From NCBI GenBank assembly GCA_013339765.2, contig CM023450.1, forward strand, positions 102,488,244-102,552,243: DNA of 64,000 nucleotides, in the 5' to 3' direction. The stretch's first letter is position 1. Every line of letters starts with the position of its first letter. The position numbers and the translations under genes were made by a program. The notes under the pieces were generated by a model. The model was not told the DNA's origin. It did not search any database and was given only the letters and a program-made list of their open reading frames with translations. This DNA comes from Haemaphysalis longicornis. Its lineage: Eukaryota > Arthropoda > Arachnida > Ixodida > Ixodidae. Shown here one piece after another: positions 23,736-34,990 of this stretch.

Positions 23736-24644
23736 ATCTGGCGCTAGCGTCTATGCGGCTCACGTCAAGGCCGTCTGTGTCGTCATGGACCGCCATTATA
23801 CATCGCGCTCGCCTTAGTTTCATCATTGACTTGGATTGAAGCGTTTTAGTGACCGCAAATTGAAACAAAGTGCCACAAACACTCGAAGAATAGTGTGCAC
23901 TTGTGTCTGTGGAAAATAAAAACAGGCTGTTTTAAACTAAGGAACAAGGAAGTTAAGCGTATTTTTGCCGGAACGGTTGTGCCTGCTATTTCGCAGGCCA
24001 AGGTTGTAGTTAAGAACAATGTTATTATTTGGGGGTGGGGGGACTCATTAGAGACTGATTTTATTAATTTTACCATTATTTCACATAATAAGTTGTTTAA
24101 AGAGTTTGGAAAGTTTTTTTGAGCGTGCCTATGAAAAGTTTGCTCTTCGTGGTGAACAGGTGCACCGACCGTCAGCTAGTTTAACAAGAAAAAAGAAAAC
24201 GTGGCGTTAAACCGGTTAAACAGTCGTGCACGATGACAAGGTAGGACGCATACAAGCGCCGTATATGTCGTATCCCCGTGGTCGTATCTTGTCTTCGTCG
24301 AAGTACGTTTTGTTTCTTCTTTTCGTCGGCTACAAATTTCGCGGCGGCATGTTACCCGCTCAGTCATGCGTCCTTCGACTGCGGCATGAGCAACGTCAGG
24401 TTCGATCACGCATTGCCTGCTGTTTCACTGAACACGGCTACCACAGAAACGGGAGGATTTCGGCTCTCCTTGAGGCTCGTAAACGTGTTAATGCATAGTG
24501 AAGAAAGCAAATCCCCAAGACCGCTTAAGAATCCAATTGTCATGCCAAGCCCAAGCCAAAAAGGAGGTCTTCCCATGAACCCCCACGACGACATGGCTTA
24601 CCAGGCGCAGTTTCTTCTCTAGTATTCTAACTAAGAAACTCTAT
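23736..24644. other. DNA between two opposed element fragments
   Basis: Anonymous. The two flanking fragments share an agagtttctta-like junction in opposite orientation, so this block is bounded by inverted copies. No recognisable domain is present. Confidence 0.4.
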
Positions 24645-24905
24645 GCCTGGGCCGGCCCGAGATGAGCCGAGCATGCGCAGTGGGGGTGTGGACGGCGCCA
24701 CAACAAGGGAGGGACATAGCCCCGACCACGAGATGCTGGAGCGACAGTGTTGCCGATGTCTTCCTGGGCCGGCACGAGACGAGCACGCTTCCCCTTAAAG
24801 GGCTCCTGGAGTGGCAATGTTGCCGGTGTCTTCCTGGGCCGACGGATGGATGGACGACGGGCGACAGACGACGGAGCCGAGAGCAAGAGATGCTTTGCAT
24901 CTAAA
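24645..24905 (-). mobile_element. Helentron-like fragment, copy C (reverse strand)
   Basis: Read on the reverse strand it starts TTTTAGATGCAAAGCATCTC. The palindrome AGATGC-aaa-GCATCT lies at 24889-24903 and is the 5' signature also seen at 31566. The ctatgtccctcccttgttg and ccgtccacacccccactgc blocks follow. A partial internal duplication of a ctggag(c/t)g(a/g)ca..tgttgcc(g/a)gtgtcttcctggg block (about 24738-24772 and 24807-24841) is present. The 3' hairpin end is missing. Confidence 0.65.
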
Positions 24906-25094
24906 ATCGCGCCAGAGGAATGGAGGCTAGCAGTCGGCGCCAGACAACTTACGGGGGCCGCTAGAAGTATGCTTCGCGGACGGAAAACTTCCGTTCCCGA
25001 ATAATGTTCTTTGCATGCTAAAGTGCACTACGCGCATTAATTTTATTGAAACAATTGGGAAAAACGGCCAACCATTTTTTTTTCATATGAAAAA

Positions 25095-25325
25095 ACCTTG
25101 GCGGTTTTATGCGTCCAAGCTGCACCCGGGATGGGAGCGGCCCAGTAGTGGAGGGTTCCGGATTAATTTTTCGCCGGCTGAGGATCATTAAGGTGTGCCG
25201 AAATTTCGACACACAGGCGTTTTCTTTTTTCGCATCTATCTTAAAAGCAGTCACCGCGGCCGGGGTCGAACACGCGTCCTTGGGCTCAGCAACCCAGCCC
25301 CTTAGACATTGCGCCACCCCGGCGG
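25095..25325 (-). mobile_element. Ruka-like tRNA-derived SINE (reverse strand)
   Basis: The tRNA head (complement of about 25250-25323) has a diverged A box and a gttcgaccccgg-like B box. The body contains the gaaaa..cgcc and ggatcattaaggtgtgcc..aaatttcg block and ends in the aattaatccggaaccctccact block that marks tick Ruka SINEs. It is diverged from the copy at 28926 and transcriptionally doubtful. Confidence 0.8.
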
Positions 25326-28300
25326 GTGTTTTTTGGTGTGAGGACGAGGAAATAGCGAGAATTTTTTCCTTGTGAGAATAAGGGAGGGCGTGCGAAAGGG
25401 TTAAGTGAGAAACATATCATAAAATCTGATGAGCTTGGGAGGGGAAACCAATAATTACGGCGAGAGGAAAACTCTGAGAATGTCGGTCTAGCTCTGATAG
25501 TTCTAGATTGGCGGGCGGTCAATGCGGCCATTTTGAAAAAGGCACCGAGGCAAATTCGCGAATCAACGCAAACATCGGAAGCGTGAGAAATTAGACCACC
25601 TCGAAATAGTGAACGTCAGAACAGAATATGGATAACATATTGTTTACGCATTTACGCCCCTTACAGCATTGGCGAACATATTTGGAACATTTTCGCAAAA
25701 AGAACCAGCTGAACGGCAACCTCCTCGGACGCATGAATGTACAAAGCGGCGCTACCAAAGTAAACTAAAAGCGGGAATCCAAGCGCCCCGTAGAAGACGG
25801 CAGCGCGAAAACAGTGAAAGCCGGGCGCGTCGGGCTGAAACAGCATCAGGACGAATCCGACTAATCTGGTTTCGCGACATGCCCCGACGCGTTTTTCAAG
25901 CGTTGGGCCATGTTTACCGAACCGACGCTGCGCGTCCGTCCCTTCTTTCGTGTACGCTGTATACGGTTGCCGCCCTTTGTTCGTCTCCAGTGAAAACGAA
26001 ACTCTCTTTTCCACGTTGTGCCGCGTGTTCCACCTCGCGCGTTTTTAAAGTGCTCTCTCGCCACGGGCTTCCGCTTTTGTTCCGCCTTTAGTTCCGCTTA
26101 ACAAAACTTCTCCCCCTTCCTACCATCCTCGTGTTCCTCGTTCGCCGACCGAACGCAGTGTCAACAAAGACTCGCGTTCGCTGTGACGAAGTCCCCCCGC
26201 TCTTCTAATTACGGTTCAACAGAGCGGCGCGAATTGCACAACCGTATCTACATATCTTGTCTCCCAGCCGTTGATTCTTTCAACTTTGCGGATCCCCTCC
26301 CCCGTAGTAACTCTTCTTTTTTTGAATAGTGCCTTTACTTCCGCCCATTGCGCAGCGTTCAGCAGCGGGCGCGGACAAATGCGGCTGCTCAGTTGGCAGC
26401 GAGCAGCAGCAAAGAAATACGAGCTTTGCGGAAATCGGGTTAGAAGAGGCGTGAGATAGGGGGGCGTCGTGCGTTTTTCATTCAGCCCTTTTCATTAGCT
26501 GAGCGCCAGCCTTTCTTCGTCTTCGTTTGACTTCCTTTTTTTGTCGTAAGTAGCAGACGTCCCTCCTCGCTACGTTTCTTTGCTTTAGATAATCACATCG
26601 TCGGCGTTAAAATGTGTTGCTTCTGTCGCCCTCCGCAGCCGCCTTTCGCAAACGCCCTTCGTGGCTCTGGCTTTTTCCTCACCCCCCCCCCCCCCCCCCT
26701 CTCTCTCTCTATCTCGGTATGTTTCGCGTGTTTGCCGAGAATTCCCGCTTTTTCCCGACACTCTTCGTAGGCCAGAAGAGTAGGCAAAGGAATGGCCACA
26801 TATACGGGCGCACTCTTCTAAGAATTACGACGCCGCCATGGAGGAAGAGAAAAAAATGCAAATAAGTTGGCGCTTCGCTGGCCGCCACAGCAAAGAGAGA
26901 AAGAGGGTGATCGTTTTCTCCCCTCTTCCGCAGCAACTTCTCTCTCTCTCTCCCTCTTTTTCTTTGTCTTCTCTTTCTCTTTCACGGCTCCATGTTTTCA
27001 TCCATCCCGATTTTAAGCGCGGGCGTCTCTTCTTCGCCCCCTAAATTCTTTACTGCCGCCACTCGTCTCTTTCAAGCGCCGCTCATATCGTTTCCTTCTT
27101 TTGCGAGCCATAGGCGGGCGTGCAGGCAGTCCGTACTACGCCCCGGTTCCGGGCACTGGTAGGCAACGGCGGAGAAGTTCCGTCCCACCCCTCTCCCTCT
27201 CCTCCCTCACTCCCCAGCATCCCTGAACTGCTCTGCCTCTTCTTCTCCGTTCTTCGCGACGCGATTCGGCGCGGGGTGCACCCCCGACTCTCCGACGCCA
27301 GGCTCTCTGGCGCCACGTCGTCTGGGCCCGACTCGCGGGTCTAACGCCTCCTCTTTCTCCCGGGCTCGGACCCGCGGCCTACTTGCCTCGCAGCTCGTCC
27401 CTGTCGCCCTTTCTCGCCCGTTCTGTCGTTCTTCCCAAACTCTAGTAGGTTTCCGGCCTTTGGTTTTCTCTTAAATATCGCGGGCGTCACCCGCCCTTCT
27501 CCACTTCTTTATGGCCTCCGCGCGAGAGGCCCTACTAGGTCTCACATTTACCGATAGATCATCGTGCCTGCGCACTAAGTTGAATCAAAGGCTGCCACGC
27601 TTGTTTGTTCCATGCTTTATTGGCGGTGATATTTATATTCCTACTAGCCGGAGTATCGCCATGGGATTACGTTTTTCTTCTATGCTTAATCTTTCTTTCA
27701 GTTTTACATTTTCTTGGGGGGAACGAAGGTGGCTGGCTTCATGAGGGTTACCGCGTAGTGAATTGATGGAACCCGTGTAACCAAGTTGCGAAGTTTTAAA
27801 AGCACGCAAGTCTCCTGGAGTTGCTAGACGTCTGTCGGCTACTAAAATACGGAAACAATATGTCGAACAGCTCACGAAGTTCTCTGAGTGCGTGCCCGTG
27901 GGCTCATGTACGTCTTCCACGTTCGTTAAAAGAATTCCAACTGACAGCTTTCACCTGTTACGTCGTATCTGTCACACGGACCAAATCAAAATGCGCGGAT
28001 AAATAAACCATTTGTTGACCACCGCGATGATCCCCATTTACGTTCCCCTTGCTCTCGCTCTCGCGAAGGTATAAGCTTGCTCATGATTAGATGGTAAAAT
28101 TACTTTCCCACCTAAATTTGGGGCCATATCAGTGCACCTGCCAAGAACTTATTCGGTCCCAGCTGTCCGCCTGCACTCTCCGGAAACTTCTCGGTCCAAC
28201 CGAAAACTGGCCGAAAGCACCTGTCTTCTTTTTTCCCGCCAGCAGGAAGGAACATCTCTGTTTCCTCCTTCCTGCATCTCTTCATCCAGATCCTTAGATC

Positions 28301-28925
28301 TCTTTACAAACAGGCGACAGCAAGGAGAAGAGAACAGGGAGCTTCACGCGGAGCCACGCGCACAAAAGAAGGCTTCATTGCGTTTCCGCGTGTAGTTGCC
28401 CGTTCTCCCGGAGTTCCATCTTAGGAGAGGCGGCCCCGCTTCCTATCTGGCACTTCGAGACATCGGGACTCGCTTCCGCGCCCTTCCCTTCCATCGGTGT
28501 CCCTCCTATCCCTCTCCATTTGTTGCTCGGAAATTCCCTCAGTCTGTGCCACTAGGACTATTGTCAGCCCTGTCTCCCATATCTCCTGCCCTTGTCGATG
28601 GGAAAAGAATCAGAAGCGAAGAGGACGACGGGAAAGAGATGGTGTTCGAGAAACCATTCCGAGCACCGGCATTGTAAACCGAGGGAATTACACAGTTGTG
28701 TTTGGATGTTTTTTGGTGGGGAGGGGGGAAGGGGGAGTGGGTACCTAGAAATCGTTTTCGCATAATCGCGATTCCCTCCCTTTCTGCTACTGATGCCGCA
28801 GCAAACGTGATGAAGGCGATGGCGTTCTGCGAATAGGATCACGGGCCGAGAACTCAAAGGTGTTTTGATTAATTCGTAGTCTGTCGCTACGGCGTCCCTT
28901 GCATGCATGTACCAGATATACGTTC
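25326..28925. other. Pyrimidine-rich region, no gene recognised
   Basis: This is a long stretch biased to C and T on the plus strand (strongest at 26100-27450). It has a 19-base C-run (about 26681-26699) adjoining a CT repeat, and several CTCT tracts. Reading frames up to 140 codons are low-complexity. The composition would fit a transcript leader or intron, but no exon, start or splice pattern could be defended. Confidence 0.4.
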
Positions 28926-29160
28926 ACCCGCCGCGGTGGCTCAGTGGCTATGGCGTTGTGCTGCTGAGCACGAGGACGCGGGTTCGATTCCCGGCCGCGG
29001 CGGCCGCTTTTCTGATGAAGGCGAAAAGCAAAAACGCTCGTGTGTTCGAGATTTCGGCGCGCGTTAAAGATCCCCTGCAGGTGGTCAAAATTAATCCGGA
29101 GCCTTCCACTACGGCGCGCCTCATCGCCTGTGTAGGGTCGGCGCGTTAAACCGTATACAA
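28926..29160 (+). mobile_element. Ruka-like tRNA-derived SINE
   Basis: This is the best-preserved SINE of the window. A strong A box (ggtggctcagtggctatgg, 28935-28953) and a perfect B box (GGTTCGATTCC, 28981-28991) lie within a tRNA-like head. The body carries gaaggcgaaaagcaaaaacg, the agatcccctgcaggtggtca block and attaatccggagccttccac, and ends near gcgcgttaaacc (29141-29152). Such SINEs are made by Pol III and moved by LINE machinery. Frames read across it are not genes. Confidence 0.9.
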
Positions 29161-29165
29161 TCAGT

Positions 29166-29764
29166 CATCCAGATGTACGTTCAACAAGTCAAGCCCAGAA
29201 TGTTGTGCTGATGATACCACTCGCCCCCAATGCCGGTTTCCTGGCAACGAAGAACTCGTATCTTTTTTTCTTCCTGTCAGCGTACTGTTTTCTAACTGAA
29301 TTGACTTTTACCATTTTTATGGCTGACTTCCAGGCACGAGAAATTGATTCAATCACTTTACCCGCAAGATATATTGTATAAAAACATGTTCAACCGTGTT
29401 TCCTGTCCTAAGTGGTGAAATAATAGAAAATATCGTCTTTTGGGCATTACGGACTCAGAGCGCCCTAGAAATTTAATGTCTCTGGGCTCATCTGTTCGGG
29501 GAGTGTGACGAATCTACAAAACCTGATATTGGTAGTTGATTCGTTAGCGACAAAACTCCTTAGAATACTAGAATTAGTTTTCAGGCAGTTGTATAGGTCA
29601 TTTTTGGACGCAGAGAACAATTCAGCAGTTTTCCGGGTCTACGGGCTGCTGAGTGATTTGCTACAACTCGATAGGGCCACGTGTTGTTTCATCTAAACTC
29701 GTGGGAGGTATTTTTACCCCAAATCTGAAATTTGTTTTAAATGTGGAGCATTTCTTAGGCTCGC
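29166..29764. other. Anonymous DNA, no gene recognised
   Basis: AT-rich, with no frame over 65 codons that carries a motif. Confidence 0.5.
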
Positions 29765-29877
29765 CTTGTCCTGCGTCGTTGATGGCGGCGCCGTCCACAC
29801 GCTCACTGCGCATGCGCAACTTCCTCCTTACACCCACAGCTCCGCGATACTACACTATAAAAAAAAGAAATAGTTAC

Positions 29878-29955
29878 CGGCGCCCGGTTTCGATCCCACG
29901 ACTCTCTGGCCGCAACGGGAGGTACGCGGTGCTCTTCCCACTACGCTACAAATCC
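29878..29955 (-). ncRNA. tRNA-like module inside copy D
   Basis: On the reverse strand: tgtagcgtagtgggaagagc (A-box region), gggatcgaaaccgg (B-box region), then a T-run (complement of 29859-29870). It is nearly identical to the module at 31709-31789 and antisense to the element. It is a tRNA-derived sequence; any transcription is inference. Confidence 0.6.
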
Positions 29956-30312
29956 GGGACAGGAGCAAGTGCTACGAACGCGCCTTATGTCCTTGACTCA
30001 TTCAAACTACGTCAAGAAGCTACTGATACAACGAAGGCACGCGAAGTTGAACGTCAACGGAAACGACGAACTGAAAACTTTAGAGGGGGATGCTGAATTT
30101 TCCGTGGGAAAGCTGTGGCGGAAAGCGCCACGCGCCTTGCAGCTCAACCAGCCCCGTCCGCAGCGCCTCTGATGCTGATTGTGGCAGGATGCCCCTAGGG
30201 ATTGGCCAACCAAAGAATCCATCACGAGATAGGTTCGCGTTCAACCACCGTCGTCATCTTCCCGTAGGGGAACCGCCGAAGAAGAAGAAGAACGAGAAGA
30301 CAAAGCTGCGAA

Positions 30313-30531
30313 GAGGAGGGCGTGTACATTGCTCTCAGCCGGTGCACCAATGTCAACAACCTTTACCTCATCAAAGCTGACGGAGACTACCGATTCTACC
30401 ACAGAGACAACATCGACAAGAACATGATGGACGAGTTTCGGCGCCTCGAGAACCACCGCCTACTCACCGTAACACAACGCGTGCCTTTGCCACCGGTGTG
30501 GACCCGGACGCGGAATTCCCTCTGGCGCTAG
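30313..30531 (+). pseudogene. C-terminal end of a Pif1/Helitron-type helicase
   Basis: The frame runs from GVYIALSRCTNVNNLYLI to a stop at 30531. VYIALSRC is the helicase motif VI that closes the second RecA-like domain of Pif1 and Helitron helicases. The following KADGDYRFYHRDNIDKNMMD segment and the LENHRLL tail follow the pattern of the C-terminus of Helitron RepHel proteins. All upstream motifs are absent, so nothing functional is encoded. The stop lies about 110 bp before the element's terminus, as expected for the 3' end of a Helitron-type ORF. Confidence 0.75.
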
Positions 30532-30789
30532 TACAAACCAGATCACTCAACATAACGGCAACACAATGGAACCACACGGAACCACCACGATGCTTCGCAT
30601 CCTCATCAGGGTTCCCCACGGGAAGATGGTGTAATTTTTTTAATGTTTCCATCGGAAATGTTGCGACGTGAAAATCAATTCCATTCCTTTTCAGTGCCTG
30701 AGGGATTGGCGAAAATGGGTTTAACCCCATTAGCGTCTAACGATGTTGAAGGGGTAAAACTGTTGAGATTTGTGTTCAAGACGCATGTG

Positions 30790-30951
30790 GTGAGTGAGTG
30801 AGTGAGTGAGTGAGTGAGTGAGTGAGTGAGTGAGTGAGTGAGTGAGTGAGTGAGTGAGTGAGTGAGTGAGTGAGTGAGTGAGTGAGTGAGTGAGTGAGTG
30901 AGTGAGTGAGTGAGTGAGTGAGTGAGTGAGTGAGTGAGTGAGTGAGTGAGA
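30790..30951 (+). repeat. (TGAG)n array, about 40 units
   Basis: Roughly 160 bp of near-perfect TGAG tetranucleotide repeat. Long uninterrupted arrays of this type are young and polymorphic. Confidence 0.98.
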
Positions 30952-31562
30952 TCTTTGGATAAGATAGAACGTTCTTTACTGTAAGGATAAGAAGTTTAGT
31001 GATGGCAATTAAGGCCTACAACATTCCAAAGTGTTCAGTCTTATACAAGCTATGTTGAGGAGCGAACTATTAATAAGACATACGCCTTAATTTGACAGTG
31101 CAACACTCACCAAATATTGACAGTGATATTTCAAGGCTACATATGGATTATATAACCCCTTGTTATCCCTCGCTTAATATTTAGGTCGCAAGTCACGCTG
31201 CACGTGATTGTTCCTTTCAAGCGAGTTGTATAATGCTATATTTACTGATTTTATATGTTGATTCATAATATTTATTTGTCAGCGCCCAACAACACCACCG
31301 TGCTTATCACGGCGGGGCACTACGAACATGGCAAAATCTAAGCGAAAGTGCGCTGGATTGCATTCGGGGATCCTTCCATCCTACATTAAGTTTCTACAGC
31401 AGGTCATTGCCGCGGGCTTGAATTCAGTCGATCTATTACTAATCGTCACATCTTCCTCCTTACTTCAATGATGTAGTCATGTTATAAAATGTAGTATTAT
31501 TTGTTTGGGACCATTTGAAAACATTGTTGGGTCCCGGTGTACATTTATGTGTATTATTTTTT
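30952..31562. other. Anonymous AT-rich DNA
   Basis: No frame or repeat was recognised. A T-run at 31558-31565 marks the entry point of the next element. Confidence 0.5.
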
Positions 31563-31985
31563 TTTAGATGCGGGGCATCTCATTCTCGGGGCTATGTCCC
31601 TCCCTCCCTTGTCGTCCTCCGTCCGCACTCTACTGAGCATGCGCGTCTCTTCAGCCCCGTCAGCGTTTGGGCTGACGTCAGCGCAGTCCACTCTAAAAGA
31701 AATAGTTAGGGGGCGCCTGGTTTCGATCCCACGACTATCTGGCCGCAACGGGAGGTACGTGGCGCTCTTCCCACTGCGCTACAAACCGAGACTGAAGCAT
31801 GTGCTACGAACGCGCCTTATGTCTTTCACTCATTCAAACTACGTCAAAAAGCTACTGATACAACGAAGGCACGCGAAGCTGAACGTCAACGGAAACGACG
31901 AACTGAAAACTAATGGGAACTTCAGTCGACCCCATGGCTGCTTCGCATACTACTCAGGGTTGCCCTACGGGAAGATGGTGTAATT
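31563..31985 (+). mobile_element. Helentron-like non-autonomous element, copy E (complete)
   Basis: This is a complete short copy of about 420 bp. The 5' end is TTTTAGATGC-ggg-GCATCTC (31562-31582), followed by ctatgtccctccc. The 3' end is GCTGCTTCGCAT (31937-31948), actactcagggtt, a CCC/GGG hairpin (31961-31970), aagatggtgtaa and a T-run. Its last 50 bp almost match 45630-45679, which argues for recent spread. It has no coding sequence. The interior carries the antisense tRNA-like module. Confidence 0.7.
31709..31789 (-). ncRNA. tRNA-like module inside copy E
   Basis: On the reverse strand it has tgtagcgcagtgggaagagc, gggatcgaaaccagg and a terminal ctatttctttt run. It differs from the copy D module at only a few positions. 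It lies antisense to the element. Confidence 0.6.
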
Positions 31986-31989
31986 TTTT

Positions 31990-34155
31990 TTTGGTTTAAA
32001 TAAACTTCAAGCTTCAAAAATGGTTGTTGCAATCGATTTGCTTTTCAGGACAAATTTTTGCACATATGCCATGTTCACAACATCAGGAATCTCGAAAATG
32101 AACGTTGCTGCCTGGAGACCAGCTTGGCCACTTACTCCCAGGAGGATAAATGGCGTATACATTACGTTCATTTTACATTAAGCTAAATGGAGAACGCCAA
32201 AGCGTAATAAGGAGTCTTCTACGGGTTTTTGATTGTGTTTTGACAAATGAGCACATATATACTGCAACAAGCGTATAGATAACGGAACCTGGTGTCCCGA
32301 GTAGATGCAGTCTCTAAAGATGTCTTCATAAACGAATCATCTGCTGAAGCAGAGCTAATTACGCCGACGCACTTGTAAGACATGACTGCATAGCCACATC
32401 AACCGCTCACCCAGTCAGAGAGCATCGATTTATCACAACTTTGGGGACACTCACACGTACGGCTGGACACTGAGAAGCTATAGACGCCATCCAGTCTAAT
32501 TACATCTTCTGTCAGCCCTCGCCGACGGGGTTCGTCGGAATTGACGAGCTTGGAAACCTGATTTGCATCTAGACTTCGAAGGCGGCCGAAGATGACAAGA
32601 AAGAGCGAGAAAACGAACTCACCCACGCGTTGACGCCGAAAAACAAAAGTGCGTGGGTGACCGGGTGCCATAAATGGACGACAGGGATCGAGGAAAGGCA
32701 GCGGTACTCAAGCGCGAAAATATAGCGACATGGAGGTTCAAAAAACGGCAGAAAATCAAATGTTCGCGTGGGCTAAGGAAAGATTTGAGCTGCTATTTCG
32801 AAGTTGCGAAGATTGAAGGTTTAAAATGGGGAGGTCTCGCAGATTCTCGTGAAAACACGGCCAAGCGCAGTAACAATTCACACATGCGAGTGATACAAGT
32901 AAAGAAGGAAGAAGGAACAAGAGAACGAAGTACAAGCACAATGCGTGCTTTCTGGGCTCCAACAATCCGTGTCTTCTACGCGCGGGTTGTCGCCCCCGCG
33001 TTGTTCGGGTTAACGCCGCCTAAAAGATGTTTATGGCCACAGAAGGCGCGAACAGACATGTTTGTTTCCTGCACACTCGGTGCATCCTTATTGCTCCGCA
33101 TCACGAAGAACCGAGTGAAAGAGATGAAAATGGGGTTCATAAAACGGCGGCGGGTTTTCTTGGTCTTCTCCCCGGCGTTCTTCTCCCGACGCTCCGCAGC
33201 CGGCATGCACAAAGCGTTCCCAAGAGGGGAGTTGGGGGAAGAAGGGACATTGACGCGCGCGTTTTGAGTACGACACGTCCGACGCTACGACTTGCAGTCA
33301 GCAGTGGCGGCGCTTGGAGTCACTCCTGTAGCCAGTGCGTTGTGTCCGCGGTATTGCCAGCGCGCGCCATCGGCTTCCGCGGAAGTACCCCAAACATGAC
33401 ACTTAATAATTTTTTGTTAAGGCTAAATGCGGCTAGGGTTCCGTGCATATTTTATGAACGCGAGAAACCTTGCGGCGAAGCCAACTTTACCACGAATTCT
33501 TAGCAGAAAACGGTTGTAACTCCTATTGTATTAAAACTTTCCTAAAACCAACTATATGAAAATCAGCCGCCAAGACGACTCTGCCATTACTCTGAGATTG
33601 ATTTACTCGTCGGAATTAGTTCAAGGTGAAGTTGAAAATATAACATAACTGCCGCTGTCTACGGGAGGAGTATGGTTGCAGAAAATGGCTGCAGCTCTTG
33701 TTTATTATATGAATTATATGAGAGCTGGCAGCTAGGGCGTATCAATCATTACTTCGAGTTTCATATACTGGCCGAAAATAACCGAGTTGGTGCCTCTGTT
33801 GAAATTTCTTTGTGACCTCTCTGTCAAGCTTAGCTTCGCTCGACATCCGCCTTCCCAGAGTGGAAAAGCTCAGGACTTTTTAGGGCGCAGCCCTTTAGCG
33901 GCCGTCTATGGGCCGAGCCGCATTGTCGACGTAACCGAGCGAACGATGACAAGACCGACGAGTGAAAGGAAAAGCCAACGATGAAAGAAAGTAAAGGAGG
34001 AGAGTGTCGCGAAATTGGGAGGGGCGGCCGGTTCGCCGTGACGGCGCGAGCCAGCGCTCTCCCAAAGTGTGCGGTGGAGGAGGGGAGGGTGAAGTATGCT
34101 GTGCCCGCACGAGGCGCTTCACGGCGCGACGCTTGGCGTTCGCTAAACGTTCGCT
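31990..34155. other. Anonymous DNA, including an AT-rich repeat copy
   Basis: A 197-codon frame (32674-33267) is the longest uninterrupted anonymous frame in the window. It is basic and low in complexity, lacks any domain I recognise and overlaps other open frames, so it is not called. Positions 33530-33800 contain the second, internally repeated copy of the AT-rich repeat at 4625-4850. Confidence 0.4.
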
Positions 34156-34158
34156 TAT

Positions 34159-34684
34159 AAGGAGCACTGACACGAAAATTTTGTGTTACACTTTTATTGC
34201 TTTTATCGATGCTTAATGGCCTGGCGAACCTGAAACAGCACTTCAAATACTTCAGCGCGCGATAGTTAATTACATTGAACGGCCTGAAAATCGTTTGTTT
34301 CAAATTCCCGCGCTTTCATCCCGAACGGCGCATATGACAGACTCCCTGCCTGACCTCACCGCTTTGTGCGGACGTCACCTGCGCCCGCTTGAGGGGGTGT
34401 TGCGCCCGCTCGCCGCTCGTGGGGCCGCGCGCATGAAGTGACGTCACGAGCTTTTGACGAGCGCTGCCGCGTCCTTCTTTTGGCTCTCCCTGGATGATGT
34501 CACGCTGATGTCCATTTGCTGAGTGCCGCTCCGCGCGCTGCTCCGTCGGCGCGATAAATGAGATCCAATTAAACTATGTTCTTCGCGTCGCAGGCCGCTC
34601 ATATTTCACCCAGGGTATTCTGTTGAGTGAAGGAAGCGAACTGTGCAATAATATTAACGCTGAAAATTGGTGTCAGTGCTCCTT
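34159..34684 (+). mobile_element. MITE with 22-24 bp terminal inverted repeats
   Basis: The left end AAGGAGCACTGACACGAAAA (34159-34178) and the reverse complement of the right end (34663-34684, ending GTGTCAGTGCTCCTT) match closely. The 526 bp between has no coding capacity. Flanks read CTTAT on the left and TAAG on the right, so the target duplication may be TTAA or TA and is not clean. Near-identical single ends occur at 19675 and 19785. It is a deletion derivative of a cut-and-paste transposon whose superfamily I cannot fix. Confidence 0.85.
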
Positions 34685-34909
34685 TAAGACGCAGTTCGCG
34701 GTTCCTTCCTGAGACGCACTTCGCGCCGCCGACTCAGAGGCTCATTATCGTTGCCGTCGAGAGAACCTACGAGTCAATGCTGCCTCAGCACACTGCTGCT
34801 GCGCCCAAATATCGCATTAGGGAGTAGTCGTAATCGCAAGCCAATTTTTTTCTCTCTTTCTCTCATTCTTGACGCCTTCCATGTCAAAGGCAACAACAGG
34901 ATCAATAGA

Positions 34910-34990
34910 TGCAGCTTTACTCAGCTAGAACAATAGAGCGATGCAACATCAGGGATGCGTGTTCGAGTCGCATTCGTCCCAATTTTTAAA
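34910..34990 (+). mobile_element. Weak tRNA-like SINE head
   Basis: tactcagctagaacaatagagc (A-box-like) is followed by gtgttcgagtcgc (B-box-like, 34969-34981) at tRNA-like spacing. No cloverleaf was verified and no body repeat is known in the window. Confidence 0.35.

Larger units (their letters stand above)
29765..30643 (+). mobile_element. Helentron-like element, copy D, with helicase end
   Basis: The 5' end is eroded, with the first shared block gccgtccacac..cactgcgcatgc at 29790-29815. The 3' end is intact: GATGCTTCGCATC (30589-30601), hairpin TTCCC-cac-GGGAA (30612-30624), gatggtgtaa and a T-run. The interior holds a reverse-strand tRNA-like module (29878-29955) and a ~90 bp block (30183-30273) shared with 44817-44910. 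The last ~70 codons of a Pif1-type helicase follow. It looks like an internally deleted derivative of a coding Helentron. Confidence 0.7.

Noticed and set aside
28907..29149. 80-codon open frame over the SINE at 28.9 kb
   Set aside because: The frame is a translation of a tRNA-derived SINE and not a protein gene.
30790..30951. Possible CRISPR-like or satellite array
   Set aside because: It is a simple tetranucleotide repeat with no spacers.
32674..33267. 197-codon open frame on the plus strand
   Set aside because: No recognisable domain; strongly basic, overlapped by other long frames on both strands, and no supporting splice or promoter context. Chance length is plausible in GC-richer DNA.
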